A stretch of DNA of 64,000 bases from Desulfocarbo sp964620595 (GTDB lineage Bacteria; Desulfobacterota; Desulfarculia; Desulfarculales; Desulfarculaceae). Below the pieces are notes generated by a model that worked only from the letters and a program-made list of their open reading frames with translations, searched no databases and had not been told where the DNA came from. Shown piece after piece: positions 51,235 through 59,752 of the stretch. The stretch lies in contig CAZUHP010000010.1 of the NCBI GenBank assembly GCA_964620595.1, positions 20,360-84,359 of the forward strand, written 5' to 3'. Every line of letters begins with the position of its first letter. Position 1 is the stretch's first letter. A program made the translations under genes and the position numbers.

Positions 51235-51822
51235 TTACATGGTTCCCACCCACAACACCACTGCCAGCTCGCTCCCCTGGTTGGTGACCGCCTGGTTGCG
51301 GGGCTCGGTCCAAAGATGGGCCGCATCGCCCTGGTGCAGGGTCACCACCTGCTCGCCGTGGCGCAGCTCCAGGGTGCCCTGGAGCACGCAGAGTATCTCC
51401 TGGCCGTTCTTCACGTTCTTGCGAACCGGAATGGACTTGCCCGGCGCGATGAAAAGAACCGCGCTGTCGATCACCGTGCGGTCCTCGGGCGCGCAGAAGC
51501 GGCGGGTGGCAAAGCCGGTGTGGGGCAGGTCCACCTCGTCCCACTCGGCCCGGGTGACCACGAAGAGGCGCTCCTGGTTCTTGAGCTGGTTCATCAGCTC
51601 GCCCACGTCCGCGCCAATGGCCCGGCAGATGTTCATCAGGGTGCCCAGGGAAGGCGTCTTGACGTTGTTCTCCACCTGGCTCATGAAGCCCTCGGACACC
51701 CCGGCCCTCTCGGCCACGGCCTTGAGGGTGAGCTTGTTCTCCTTGCGGTGGCGCCGGATGAGCGAACCCAGGTTCACGGTGCCTCTGCCCTGGTTGGGGT
51801 GAACTTGCCAGTTGGTTAACAT
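51235..51822 (-). CDS. XRE-family regulator with C-terminal cupin
   Basis: A 195-residue protein: helix-turn-helix (LGSLIRRHRKENKLTLKAVA, AERAGVSEGFMSQVENN, residues 18-65) and a C-terminal cupin (VLFIAPGKSIPVRKNVKNGQ and EILCVLQGTLELRHGEQV). Such proteins sense small metabolites and often control the adjoining catabolic genes. It is first in line with the thiolase-like and DUF35 genes (72-base gap). A direct repeat overlaps its promoter region, fitting autoregulation. A CoA thioester or aromatic acid is a plausible but unproven ligand. Confidence 0.88.
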   Translation of the reverse strand: MLTNWQVHPNQGRGTVNLGSLIRRHRKENKLTLKAVAERAGVSEGFMSQVENNVKTPSLGTLMNICRAIGADVGELMNQLKNQERLFVVTRAEWDEVDLPHTGFATRRFCAPEDRTVIDSAVLFIAPGKSIPVRKNVKNGQEILCVLQGTLELRHGEQVVTLHQGDAAHLWTEPRNQAVTNQGSELAVVLWVGTM

Positions 51823-51831
51823 TTACTACTA

Positions 51832-51858
51832 GTCAATATTTGTCATTTGTCAATATTT
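51832..51858. promoter_or_regulatory. Direct-repeat operator upstream of the XRE-cupin gene
   Basis: GTCAATATTT occurs twice with a 17-base period (51832-51841, 51849-51858), separated by GTCATTT. On the coding strand it reads TTGACAAATGACAAATATTGAC and lies 10 to 36 bases upstream of the start codon, where it may contain the -35 region. Confidence 0.6.
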
Positions 51859-51963
51859 TTCCGCCTGCCAGCCCCGAAAAACCAGGGCCCTGGAGGGAAA
51901 ACCAACGCAGCAGGTCATGTCTTGGGCGGCCAGGCCGGGCAAGGGGGCGCTAGCCGGCGGGGA

Positions 51964-54249
51964 TCAGGCGAAATAGGTCTGGTTCTTGCCCTGTTTCTTG
52001 GCGTGGTAGAGGTTGTGGTCGGCCCGCTTGACAAAGCTCGAGTAATCCTCCTCGGGCCGGTATTGGGCCACCCCCAGGCTCACGGTCTTGGATACCCGCA
52101 CCCCGTCGCCCAGGACAAAAAGGTGGCCGCTGATCGCCAGGCGCACCCGTTCGGCCAAGGCGACCGCCTCCGGGCTGGCGGTTTCGGGCAGGATCAGGGA
52201 GAACTCCTCGCCGCCGTAGCGGAAGGCCGCGTCCGTCTCCCGGATGACCTGCTTGATCAGCTTGCCCAGCTCGGCCAGGAAGCGGTCCCCCTCCACATGG
52301 CCGTGCCGGTCGTTGACCTCCTTGAAGCCGTCGATATCCAACAGCACCAGGGACAGGTCGTGGTGGTAGCGCCTGGTGCGGGCTATCTCTTTTTGGAGCT
52401 GGGTGTAGAAGTAGCGCGAGTTGTAGAGGGTGGTGAGGTCGTCGCTGATGGAGAGCTCCCGGTAGCGTTTCTCGCTCCGGCACAGCTCCTCGACGGCCTT
52501 TTTCCTTTCGGTTATGTCGCGGGCGATGATGAGCACCGCGGGCTGGTGGTTGAAAGGGGTGATGCCCGCGTTTATCTCCACGGGCACCCCTTCGCCGTCC
52601 CGGGTGGCCAGCACGGTTTCGTAGCCGCCCGAGGCGTCCTCGCCCCGCAGGCGGTTGCGGTAAAGCTCCAGAAACCGGGGGCGCTGCTCCTCCTCCACCA
52701 GGAACTCCAGGGGCCGCCCCTTGAGCTGCTCGGGCGCGGCTCCGACCATCTCGCCCAGGCGGGGGTTGGCATAGACCAGCTTGTACTCCTGCAGGATGGC
52801 GATGCCGTCGTTGGCCCGCTCCACCAGGTTGCGGTATTTCTCCTCGCTCTCGCTCAGGCTTTGCTGGGTCTGCTGGTGCTGGGCTATCTCCTCGTTGAGA
52901 CGCTGGTTGGCCGCGGCCAGGTCCTTGTTGCGCTGGGTGATGATCGCCAGCACCGCGCCGACGAGACAGAGCAGGAAGGTGATGGTGATGCCCAGGCAGC
53001 GGTTCAGGCTGACCGCGGTCTGGACCACCTTGGCGCTCACGTCCATGCCCAGGACCCCCAGAATGGCGCCGGTGTCGTTCTTCACCGGGGCCAGGCCGGA
53101 GATCCAGGTGCCCCAGCGGTCCGTGTAGGGGCCCACCAAGTCGGGCTTGCCGGTGGTGAAGATGTCCTTGAGCTTCTGGGGCGCCTCCGAGTAGGCCAGG
53201 CCCGGCAGGATGTAGTTCTGGGAGGTGGGCGGCTCGATGTCCAGGGCGAAGACCACCTGGCGGTCATCGGGGCGCATCTGGGTGATGTACACGTAGCGCA
53301 GGTCCGGGTTGGCCTGGCGTATCTTGGTGAGCTGGCGCAGGAGCTGCCGGTAGTAGGGCTGGTGCACGTCATCGGGCACTGCCTTGAGCCGGCCCACCAG
53401 CTTGGGCTCCAGGGCGTTGGCCACGGCCGAGGCGCGCATGAACAGTTCCTTGCGCATGATGTGGTCGGCCCGGTCGCCCAGGGTCTTGGTGAGGGTGAAG
53501 CCGAAGAACATGGCGAACCCCACCACGCTCAGGCCGATGACATAGGCATGCAGGCCGCGCCGCTCCCGGCCCGCCTCAGGGGCTTCGCCAAAGGCGGCCG
53601 AGTGGGCAAAGGTGGCGGCAGAGGCGGCCGCGGTCACCGCCATGAGCACCGCATAGATGGGCACGGGCAGGGGTTGCTGCAGGGAGGACCAGCCGCTCAA
53701 CCCGGCCCGGACCAGCAGATGGACGGCGGGCGCCAGGCAGAACACGCACACATACAGGGCCAGAAGGGGGTACAGGGGCTTCACGAAGTGGCAAAGCTGG
53801 CGGTCGCGGTTGCGGAAGATGGCCAGCAGGGCCAGCAGGCCGGCCACCGGCGCCAGGCCCAGCAGGGTGATCAGGATGAAGCCCCGCATTCCCCAAAACA
53901 CCGCGCCCGCCGCCGGCGCCACCAGCAGCATGCCGGTGAGGATGTAGCCGGCCAGGCGGAAGCTCTGCCTGGGCTGGCCGTGCAGGCCGTAGAGGGCCAA
54001 AAAGAACAGCCCCAGGTCCACCAGGGACCAGGCGATGTTGTGCAGGAGGGTGGGCGCCAATTGGGCGTAGGCCAGGATCAAAAGACCCAGGGCCGGGGCC
54101 ACGGAGAGGCAGAAAAAAGTGAACCACAGCCAGTGGAGCAGGCGGTGGCGTTTGTATATCCTGAAGGTGAAGGCGGCCAGGAAGAAAAGGCTCAGGACGT
54201 GTATGAAAAACACAAAGTCAAGGTGCTGGTTGAAAGCCTCGCCGGTCAT
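51964..54249 (-). CDS. Membrane diguanylate cyclase with dCACHE-like sensor, PAS and GGDEF domains
   Basis: A 761-residue signalling protein. The N-terminal third has about seven hydrophobic helices (7TM-like). It is followed by a periplasmic double-PAS/CACHE-like sensor (YVYITQMRPDDRQVVFALD, GTWISGLAPVKNDTGAILGV) bounded by another helix, a PAS domain (NDGIAILQEYKLVYANPRLG) and a C-terminal GGDEF domain with intact active site FRYGGEEFSLILPE near residue 678 and RDDLT-like SDDLTTLYNSRYF. It makes cyclic di-GMP in response to an external ligand. The ATG at 54249 starts the membrane region. Confidence 0.92.
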   Translation of the reverse strand: MTGEAFNQHLDFVFFIHVLSLFFLAAFTFRIYKRHRLLHWLWFTFFCLSVAPALGLLILAYAQLAPTLLHNIAWSLVDLGLFFLALYGLHGQPRQSFRLAGYILTGMLLVAPAAGAVFWGMRGFILITLLGLAPVAGLLALLAIFRNRDRQLCHFVKPLYPLLALYVCVFCLAPAVHLLVRAGLSGWSSLQQPLPVPIYAVLMAVTAAASAATFAHSAAFGEAPEAGRERRGLHAYVIGLSVVGFAMFFGFTLTKTLGDRADHIMRKELFMRASAVANALEPKLVGRLKAVPDDVHQPYYRQLLRQLTKIRQANPDLRYVYITQMRPDDRQVVFALDIEPPTSQNYILPGLAYSEAPQKLKDIFTTGKPDLVGPYTDRWGTWISGLAPVKNDTGAILGVLGMDVSAKVVQTAVSLNRCLGITITFLLCLVGAVLAIITQRNKDLAAANQRLNEEIAQHQQTQQSLSESEEKYRNLVERANDGIAILQEYKLVYANPRLGEMVGAAPEQLKGRPLEFLVEEEQRPRFLELYRNRLRGEDASGGYETVLATRDGEGVPVEINAGITPFNHQPAVLIIARDITERKKAVEELCRSEKRYRELSISDDLTTLYNSRYFYTQLQKEIARTRRYHHDLSLVLLDIDGFKEVNDRHGHVEGDRFLAELGKLIKQVIRETDAAFRYGGEEFSLILPETASPEAVALAERVRLAISGHLFVLGDGVRVSKTVSLGVAQYRPEEDYSSFVKRADHNLYHAKKQGKNQTYFA

Positions 54250-54563
54250 CTCTCGTCTGTCCCCCCCAGGCCCCCTGAGCACGGGTTCGCCGGTCATCCC
54301 AAAACCCGACAAGAAGGCGGCTGCGCGCCGGGATTGCCGGTGTCAAGGCCGCTTGCGCCAGCAGGGGGACGCCCCGACCAGCACTTTCGCGGATACCTAA
54401 GCGACACCGCAAGCTTATGAGCCTGCCGGCTGGGATTACAGCCAGATACCCGCTCGAGACACACCACCCCCCACCGCGGCAAACCAAGCCGCTCGAGCAA
54501 CAACGACCCGCCCAGAGATGGCGTCCCCCCCATGCAATTATCGGATAAGCCAGACTTACAGGG

Positions 54564-54591
54564 TTTATAGTACGCCCACTACCTTGCTCAA
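54564..54591 (-). promoter_or_regulatory. Promoter of the diguanylate cyclase gene
   Basis: On the minus strand TTGAGC (54591-54586) and TATAAA (54569-54564) with 16-base spacer. The transcript would begin near 54557, giving a leader of about 310 bases. Confidence 0.55.
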
Positions 54592-54626
54592 GGCAAGAAG
54601 GCATCTCGGCGGACGGCGCCCCTAGC

Positions 54627-54680
54627 GCCCCCGTCGCCCCCCGTCGCCCCCCGTCCCCCCGTCGCCCCCCCGTCGCGGGG
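54627..54680. repeat. GTCGCCCCCC tandem repeat
   Basis: Units of CCGTCGCCCCCC occur about five times. On the minus strand it is GGGGGGCGACGG, the same unit as at 28885-28978. It sits immediately upstream of the glcD-like promoter -10. Confidence 0.85.
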
Positions 54681-54690
54681 CCGCGGCTTC

Positions 54691-54699
54691 TGTTATAAT
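54691..54699 (+). promoter_or_regulatory. Extended -10 promoter of the glcD-like operon
   Basis: TGTTATAAT contains a perfect TATAAT with an upstream TGn extension. The -35 position falls in the G-tract repeat and has no consensus, so the extended -10 probably carries recognition. The start codon lies about 40 bases downstream. Confidence 0.65.
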
Positions 54700-54737
54700 T
54701 CGCCACGTTGACCACCATCAGCATCCAGGGAGACGCC

Positions 54738-56126
54738 ATGCACGCAGCCGCGCTCCAGGCCCTCAAAGAAGCGGCAGGCCGGGAGAACTTCAGCCAGGAG
54801 GCCACGGACCGCCTGCTCTACGCCACCGACGGGACCTGCTACCGCCACCCGCCCGAGGCGGTGATACGCGCCACCGGCCCGGAGCAGATATCCCGGGTCA
54901 TGGCCGCCTGCACCGCCCACCGGGTGCCGGTGGTGCCCCGGGGCGCGGGCAGCGGGCTCACCGGCGGGGCCCTGCCTGTGGCCGGGGGGGTGGTGCTGGA
55001 CATGGCCGGGCTGAACCGCATCATCGCCATCCGCCCGGCAGACCAGGTGGCAGTGGTGGAGCCGGGGGTGGTCACCGGCGACCTCCAGGCCGCGGCCGAG
55101 AAACAAGGGCTCTTCTACCCGCCGGACCCGGCCTCGGGCGACTTCTGCACCCTGGGCGGCAACGTGGCCGAGAACGCCGGCGGCCTGCGCGCGGTGAAGT
55201 ACGGTGTCACCCGGGACTACGTGCTGGGCCTCAAGGCGGTGCTGCCCGACGGCCGCTTGTTCAAGACCGGCGGAGCCAACCTTAAATCCGTGGTGGGCTA
55301 CGACCTCACCCGGCTGCTGGTGGGCTCGGAAGGCACCCTGGCGGTGATCTACGAGATAACCTTGCGGCTGTTGCCGCTTCCCGAGGACCGCGCCACCATC
55401 AACGCCTTCTACGCCTCCCTGGAGGAGGCGGCCCAGGGGGTGCAGGCGCTGTTGGCCAGCGGCATCCGGCCGGTGGCCTGCGAGTTCATGGACGGCTACT
55501 GCCTGCAGGCGGTGGAGGCCTACGCCAAGTTGGGCCTGCCCCGGGCCGAGGCCATGATCCTGGTGGACCTGGACGGCCCGCCCGAGGTGGTGGAGCGCCA
55601 GAGCGGGGAGGTGGCCGCCATCCTGCGGGAGGCCGGCGGCGAGCCGGTGAACGTGGCCCAGGACCGGGCCCAGGCCGAGGGCCTGTGGCGGGCCCGGCGG
55701 GCCATGGGCCCGGCCGTGTACCAGCACGGGCCGGGCAAGCTCAACGAGGACGTGGCCGTGCCCCTGGGCAGCCTGGCCGAGATGGTGCGCCGGGCCCACC
55801 AGGTGGGCGAGAAGCGGGGGCTGGTCATCCCGGTGTTCGGCCACGCCGGGGACGGCAACCTGCACATCAACATAATGCACGACCCCGAGGACCCCGCCCA
55901 GGTGGAGGCAGCCCACCAGGCGGTGAGCGACCTTTTCGCCCACACCCTGGCCCTGGGCGGCACCCTTTCCGGCGAGCACGGGGTGGGCACCACCAAGCTG
56001 GGCTTCGTGGGCGCGGAGATGGACCCGGTGGGCCTGGAGCTGATGCGGAGCATCAAGAAGGTCTTCGACCCGGCCGGCATCCTGAACCCCCACAAGAAGC
56101 TGCCCTTGCCCGAGGCCCTGTCATGA
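54738..56126 (+). CDS. FAD-linked oxidase, glycolate/D-lactate dehydrogenase GlcD-like subunit
   Basis: A 462-residue PCMH-type flavoprotein that oxidises a 2-hydroxy acid. FAD motif PRGAGSGLTGGALPVAGGVV near residues 70-89, NAGGLRAVKYGVTRDYVLG, and C-terminal GHAGDGNLHINI and SGEHGVGTTKLGFV. The ATG at 54738 follows GGGAGA. It overlaps the GlcF-like gene by four bases. The substrate may be lactate, glycolate or another hydroxy acid; E. coli GlcD is the reference for the fold. Confidence 0.92.
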   Translation: MHAAALQALKEAAGRENFSQEATDRLLYATDGTCYRHPPEAVIRATGPEQISRVMAACTAHRVPVVPRGAGSGLTGGALPVAGGVVLDMAGLNRIIAIRPADQVAVVEPGVVTGDLQAAAEKQGLFYPPDPASGDFCTLGGNVAENAGGLRAVKYGVTRDYVLGLKAVLPDGRLFKTGGANLKSVVGYDLTRLLVGSEGTLAVIYEITLRLLPLPEDRATINAFYASLEEAAQGVQALLASGIRPVACEFMDGYCLQAVEAYAKLGLPRAEAMILVDLDGPPEVVERQSGEVAAILREAGGEPVNVAQDRAQAEGLWRARRAMGPAVYQHGPGKLNEDVAVPLGSLAEMVRRAHQVGEKRGLVIPVFGHAGDGNLHINIMHDPEDPAQVEAAHQAVSDLFAHTLALGGTLSGEHGVGTTKLGFVGAEMDPVGLELMRSIKKVFDPAGILNPHKKLPLPEALS

Positions 56127-57355
56127 GCAGTTCCCCGCGCCCCCCGGCCCAGGAGGCGGCCGCCGCGGCCAAGCTCTGCGCCCAATGCGGGGCCTGCATG
56201 GCCGTGTGCCCGGTGTACCGCGCCGGCCGGCGGGAGGAGCTGGTGGCCCGGGGCAAGCTGCGCCTCTTGCGCGGCCTGGACGAAGGCAGCCTGAAACCCG
56301 ACCGCCGCCTGGCCCGGACCTTGGCCCGCTGCCTGTTGTGTGGCCGCTGCTCGGCCAACTGCCCCAACCTGACCCCGGCCAAGGAAGGGCTCCAGGCCGG
56401 CCGCGCCGCCCTGGCCGCGGCCGCGGGGGTGCCCTTTGGCAAGCGCCTGCTCCTGGCCGACACCCTGCCCCAACCCCGCCGCCTGGACGCAGCCGCGGCT
56501 GCGGGCCGCTGGGCCCAGAAGGTCCTGCCCGCCCAGAGCGGGCTGGTGCACCGGCTCTCCGGCCTGGAGGGGCTGGACCGCCTGCCCCCCCTGGCCCCGG
56601 AGCCATTCCTGCACCAGGCCCCGAGCGAGCTTCCCGGGCCCAAGGGCGCGCCCCGGGTGGCCTTTTTCGTGGGCTGCGTGGCCAACTACCTGCGCCCGCA
56701 ACTGGCCCAAAAGGCGGTGCGCCTTTTGAACCGGCGCTTCACGGTGGTCATTCCGCCCGGCCAGGGCTGCTGCGGCCTGCCCGCCCTGGCGGCCGGGCTG
56801 ACCGATTCGGCCCGCAGCCTGGCCCGGCGGCACCTGGCCCTGTTCGGCGCGGCCCGGGCGGACTTGGTGGTCACGGCCTGCGGCTCCTGCGCCCACACCC
56901 TGGCCCACGAGCTGCCCCTGCTGTTGGGCGAGGCCCAGGCGGCCCAGCGCCTGGCCGGACGGGTGCGGGAGATAAGCCAGGTGCTGGCCGAGGAGCAGCC
57001 CCTCCTGGCCGCCCTGGAGCCCGCCCCGGACGCCGCCGGCCCGGTGGCGGTGCACGACCCTTGTCACCTCAAGGTGGGCCTGGGCGTGGCCGAGGAGCCC
57101 CGCCGGGTGCTCCAGGCCGCGGGCCTGGACCTGGCCGAGATGGAGGGCGCGGACCAATGCTGCGGCGGGGGCGGGTTGTTCGCGGTGAACGAGCCCCGTC
57201 TTTCGGCCGCCATCTTTGCGCCCCGGGCCCAGGCCTTTGCCCAAAGCGGGGCCGGGGTGCTGGCCACCAGTTGCTCGGGCTGCTGGCTGCAATGGCGCCG
57301 GGGCCTGGCGCAGCCGACCCCGGTGATCCACCCCATCGAACTGCTGGATGCATAA
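56123..57355 (+). CDS. Iron-sulfur subunit (GlcF/HdrD-like) with CCG domains
   Basis: A 410-residue protein that accepts electrons from the FAD subunit. Two [4Fe-4S] motifs: CAQCGACMAVCPVY near residues 19-32 and CLLCGRCSANCPN near 72-84. Two CCG domains follow (GQGCCGLPAL near residue 215, and DQCCGGGGLF near 346). It passes electrons to the quinone pool or another carrier. It starts inside the end of the glcD-like gene (ATGA overlap), so the pair forms one complex. Confidence 0.92.
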   Translation: MSSSPRPPAQEAAAAAKLCAQCGACMAVCPVYRAGRREELVARGKLRLLRGLDEGSLKPDRRLARTLARCLLCGRCSANCPNLTPAKEGLQAGRAALAAAAGVPFGKRLLLADTLPQPRRLDAAAAAGRWAQKVLPAQSGLVHRLSGLEGLDRLPPLAPEPFLHQAPSELPGPKGAPRVAFFVGCVANYLRPQLAQKAVRLLNRRFTVVIPPGQGCCGLPALAAGLTDSARSLARRHLALFGAARADLVVTACGSCAHTLAHELPLLLGEAQAAQRLAGRVREISQVLAEEQPLLAALEPAPDAAGPVAVHDPCHLKVGLGVAEEPRRVLQAAGLDLAEMEGADQCCGGGGLFAVNEPRLSAAIFAPRAQAFAQSGAGVLATSCSGCWLQWRRGLAQPTPVIHPIELLDA

Positions 57356-57485
57356 AAACGCGCCGCAGCAAGGCCCCGACTGTATAATTATTATGCAGGG
57401 GCCGGGCTGGACCAAGAGGCGCCCGCAAAAGGCCCTTCTGGCTAACATATCGTTTTCACGGCACATTCCTCACGCGGTTCCGGTT

Positions 57486-57501
57486 TGGCACGCTGTGTGC
57501 T
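57486..57501 (+). promoter_or_regulatory. Sigma-54 promoter of the ZraP-like gene
   Basis: TGGCACGCTGTGTGCT matches TGGCACG-N4-TTGCW except one T. The GG (-24) and GC (-12) pairs have the required spacing. It lies 67 bases before the start codon and the locus encodes a sigma-54 activator. Confidence 0.85.
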
Positions 57502-57567
57502 CTATCAGCGGCCAAAAGGAAGAAATCCGGTAGCAACCGCAAAAAAACCTTCAAGGAGGAATGAGCA

Positions 57568-58062
57568 ATGAAAAAGTTGACGGTGATCCTGGCGAGCCTG
57601 GCCCTGGTGGTGATGATATCCGGCGCGGCCCTGGCTGGTCCTGGCGGTCACGGCCGCACCTGGGGCCCGGGCATGATGTACGGCGCCCAGCCCTGGACCC
57701 AGGAGCAGATCGAAAAGGCCAACCAGGCCCGGGCCAAGTTCCTGGCCGACACCCTGGAGCTGCGGCGCCAGGCAGCGGCCAAGGCGGTGGAGCTGCGTAC
57801 CCTGTACGCCCAGCCCAAGCCCGACCAGGCCAAGATCAAGTCCCTGGCCGCGGAGCTGGTGGACCTGCGCTCGGCCATTGCCAAGAAGCGCATCGAGGCC
57901 TTCAGCGGCCTGCCCCTGGGCCTCGGTTTCGGCCGCGGCATGGGCTTTGGCATGGGCCGCGGTTTCGGCCCCCGGGCCGGCTATGGCTGCGGCTTTGGCT
58001 ACGGCATGATGACTGGCTACGGCTACGGCCACGGCTTTGGTCCTGGCGCCTGCTGGCGCTAG
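57568..58062 (+). CDS. ZraP/Spy/CpxP-like periplasmic protein, Gly/Met/Tyr-rich tail
   Basis: A 164-residue periplasmic protein. Signal peptide residues 1-23 (ending AALAG). The middle is helical (TQEQIEKANQARAKFLADTL and VELRTLYAQPKPDQAKIKSL), the pattern of Spy/CpxP/ZraP chaperones. The tail is low-complexity: LGFGRGMGFGMGRGF and GYGMMTGYGYGHGFG, then ending in a lone Cys. Such tails bind metals. It has its own sigma-54 promoter and AAGGAGG ribosome site. The kinase and regulator follow, as in the zinc-responsive ZraPSR system. Confidence 0.85.
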   Translation: MKKLTVILASLALVVMISGAALAGPGGHGRTWGPGMMYGAQPWTQEQIEKANQARAKFLADTLELRRQAAAKAVELRTLYAQPKPDQAKIKSLAAELVDLRSAIAKKRIEAFSGLPLGLGFGRGMGFGMGRGFGPRAGYGCGFGYGMMTGYGYGHGFGPGACWR

Positions 58063-58147
58063 GCCGGAATCTCAACCCCGCGCGGCCGGGGCCCGGGCAC
58101 CAGCGCCCGCGGCCCCGGCCCTGGCGCCCCAGCGAGGCGACCCGGCC

Positions 58148-59752
58148 ATGAGCACACCCCCCGCACCCACCAACCCCCATGAGGCACCCGCCGCCTCGTC
58201 TGAACGGCACCGGGAGCCCCGGAGCGCCTGGACCGGCCTGATCCTGGGCGGGGTGCTGCTCATCATCCTGGCGGTGTTGGCGGTGACCACCGCCCAGCGG
58301 CTCAGGCGGGGCGCCGAGCTGATGCGCCAGTCCCTCACCCACCAAGCCCTGCTCCTGGTCCAATCCCTGGAGGGCGCCACCCGGGCCAGCATGCGCCGGG
58401 GCATGTGGCGCGCCCAGCTCCTGCAAGCCTTGGTGGAGGAGATGGCCCAGCATCCCCAGGTGCGCTCCCTGGCCATATTGGGTCCAGAGGACGAGCTTCT
58501 GGCCGTGGCCCGCAACCAGGACAGCGACCAGAAGGGTCCCCTGGCCGGCCTGCCGGCCGGGCTTCTCAAGTCCGTGGAGGCCCGGGAAGAACTCACCAGC
58601 TTCCAGGAGGACGAACTGGTGGTGGGCCGTTCCTTTGATCCCTTCCGCCGCTACCGCCGCTCCAACCTGCGCCTGCCCTACTGGGCCTGCCCCATGGACC
58701 AGGACCAGGCCAAGTCCAAGGAGGCCGGCCCGCCCTCTCCGGGGCCCGGCACCCCGGGCCCCGGCTGGAGACCGGGCCGCGGCATGATGGGCATGGGCAT
58801 GGGCCACCACCAGGCCGGCCCGGCTTTCCGGGGATACGCCCTGGTGCGGCTCTCCACCCGCGCCTTTCAAGAGGCCCGCTCCCAGGCCCTGCGCGAAGCC
58901 CTGATCCTGGCCGGGCTCATCTTCCTGGCCGCCGGCCTGGTGGCCTGGGGCCTCTGGGCCGCGGGCCGCCGGCGGGACGCGGAGATCCGCCGCCTGCGCC
59001 AGGAGGTGGCCGAGGCGGAGCACCTGGCCGCCCTGGGCCGCCTGGCCGGCTCGGTGGCCCACGAGGTGCGCAACCCCCTCTCCGCGGTGCGCGGCCTGGT
59101 GCAGTACTTGGCCAAGGACGAGGAGCCGGGCTCCAAGAAGGCCGAGTACGCGGCCGCGGCCGTGGACGAGGTGGACCGGCTGGAGCGGGTGGTCTCCGGG
59201 CTCCTGGAATACACCCGGCCCCGCGAGCCCCGCCTGATGCCCCTGGACCTGGAGGAATCCCTCCGCAGCGTGGTGACCCTCATGTCCGACGACCCCCGGG
59301 CCGCGGGGGTGGAGATGCGCCTCAACCTGGAGCCGGGGCTTCCCCAGGTCCAGGCCGACCCGGACCAGATCCGCCAGGTGCTGGTGAACCTGGTGGTCAA
59401 CGCCCTGGACGCCCTGGACGGCCGCGGGGTGCTGGCCATAAGCGCCAGGGCCCACAACGGCGGGGTGAAGGTGGAGGTGGCCGACAGCGGCCCGGGCCTG
59501 CCCCCCGGCGACCCGGAGCAGGTGTTCGATCCCTTCTTCAGCACCCGGGAGCGGGGCACCGGCCTGGGCCTGGCCATTGCCCGCCGCATCATGCGGGCCC
59601 ACGGCGGCGAGATCACGGCAGCGACGGGGGGGGCGACGGGGGACGCGACCGGGGGCACGACCGGAGGCGCGACCGGGGGCGCGACCGGGGACGAGGCCCT
59701 GGCCGGCGCGCGCTTCATACTCACCTTTCCCGCCAGCGGAGGCGAATCATGA
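58148..59752 (+). CDS. ZraS-like sensor histidine kinase with Met/His-rich periplasmic loop
   Basis: A 534-residue kinase: transmembrane helix near residues 30-48 (LILGGVLLIILAVLAV), periplasmic sensor (about 50-250), second helix (about 255-275), then HisKA with SVAHEVRNPLSAVRGL (His near 305), and HATPase with NLVVNALDAL, DSGPGLPP and GTGLGLAIARR. The sensor contains GRGMMGMGMGHHQAG near 210-224, a likely soft- or transition-metal site. Between the last ATP-lid helix and the final strand, residues about 491-516 are a Gly/Ala/Thr repeat encoded by a G-tract tandem repeat. It overlaps the regulator gene by four bases. Confidence 0.9.
   Translation: MSTPPAPTNPHEAPAASSERHREPRSAWTGLILGGVLLIILAVLAVTTAQRLRRGAELMRQSLTHQALLLVQSLEGATRASMRRGMWRAQLLQALVEEMAQHPQVRSLAILGPEDELLAVARNQDSDQKGPLAGLPAGLLKSVEAREELTSFQEDELVVGRSFDPFRRYRRSNLRLPYWACPMDQDQAKSKEAGPPSPGPGTPGPGWRPGRGMMGMGMGHHQAGPAFRGYALVRLSTRAFQEARSQALREALILAGLIFLAAGLVAWGLWAAGRRRDAEIRRLRQEVAEAEHLAALGRLAGSVAHEVRNPLSAVRGLVQYLAKDEEPGSKKAEYAAAAVDEVDRLERVVSGLLEYTRPREPRLMPLDLEESLRSVVTLMSDDPRAAGVEMRLNLEPGLPQVQADPDQIRQVLVNLVVNALDALDGRGVLAISARAHNGGVKVEVADSGPGLPPGDPEQVFDPFFSTRERGTGLGLAIARRIMRAHGGEITAATGGATGDATGGTTGGATGGATGDEALAGARFILTFPASGGES
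59621..59696. repeat. G-tract repeat inside the histidine kinase gene
   Basis: GCGACGGGGGGG, GCGACGGGGGAC, GCGACCGGGGGC and ACGACCGGAGGC units. Encoded peptide: A-T-G-G-A-T-G-D-type repeats. Family of 28885-28978 and 54627-54680, here coding and in frame. Confidence 0.85.

Larger units (their letters stand above)
54250..54737. other. Divergent region with promoters, long leader and G-tract repeat
   Basis: This 488-base gap lies between the diguanylate cyclase and glcD-like genes. It holds a promoter on each side, a roughly 310-base leader in front of the cyclase with several short hairpins (for example GGCTG-GGATTA-CAGCC at 54428-54443), two GCTCGAG sites, and a C-tract repeat at 54627-54680. 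No ORF or known RNA class is recognised. Confidence 0.5.

Noticed and set aside
51847..54420. 857-codon plus-strand ORF opposite the diguanylate cyclase
   Set aside because: Antisense shadow of a gene with intact GGDEF, PAS and membrane segments; no ribosome site or conserved motif.
54428..54443. GGCTGGGATTACAGCC resembles a human Alu core, suggesting contamination
   Set aside because: Only 14-16 bases match, it is a self-complementary hairpin, and flanks are bacterial G+C-rich sequence in a divergent promoter region.
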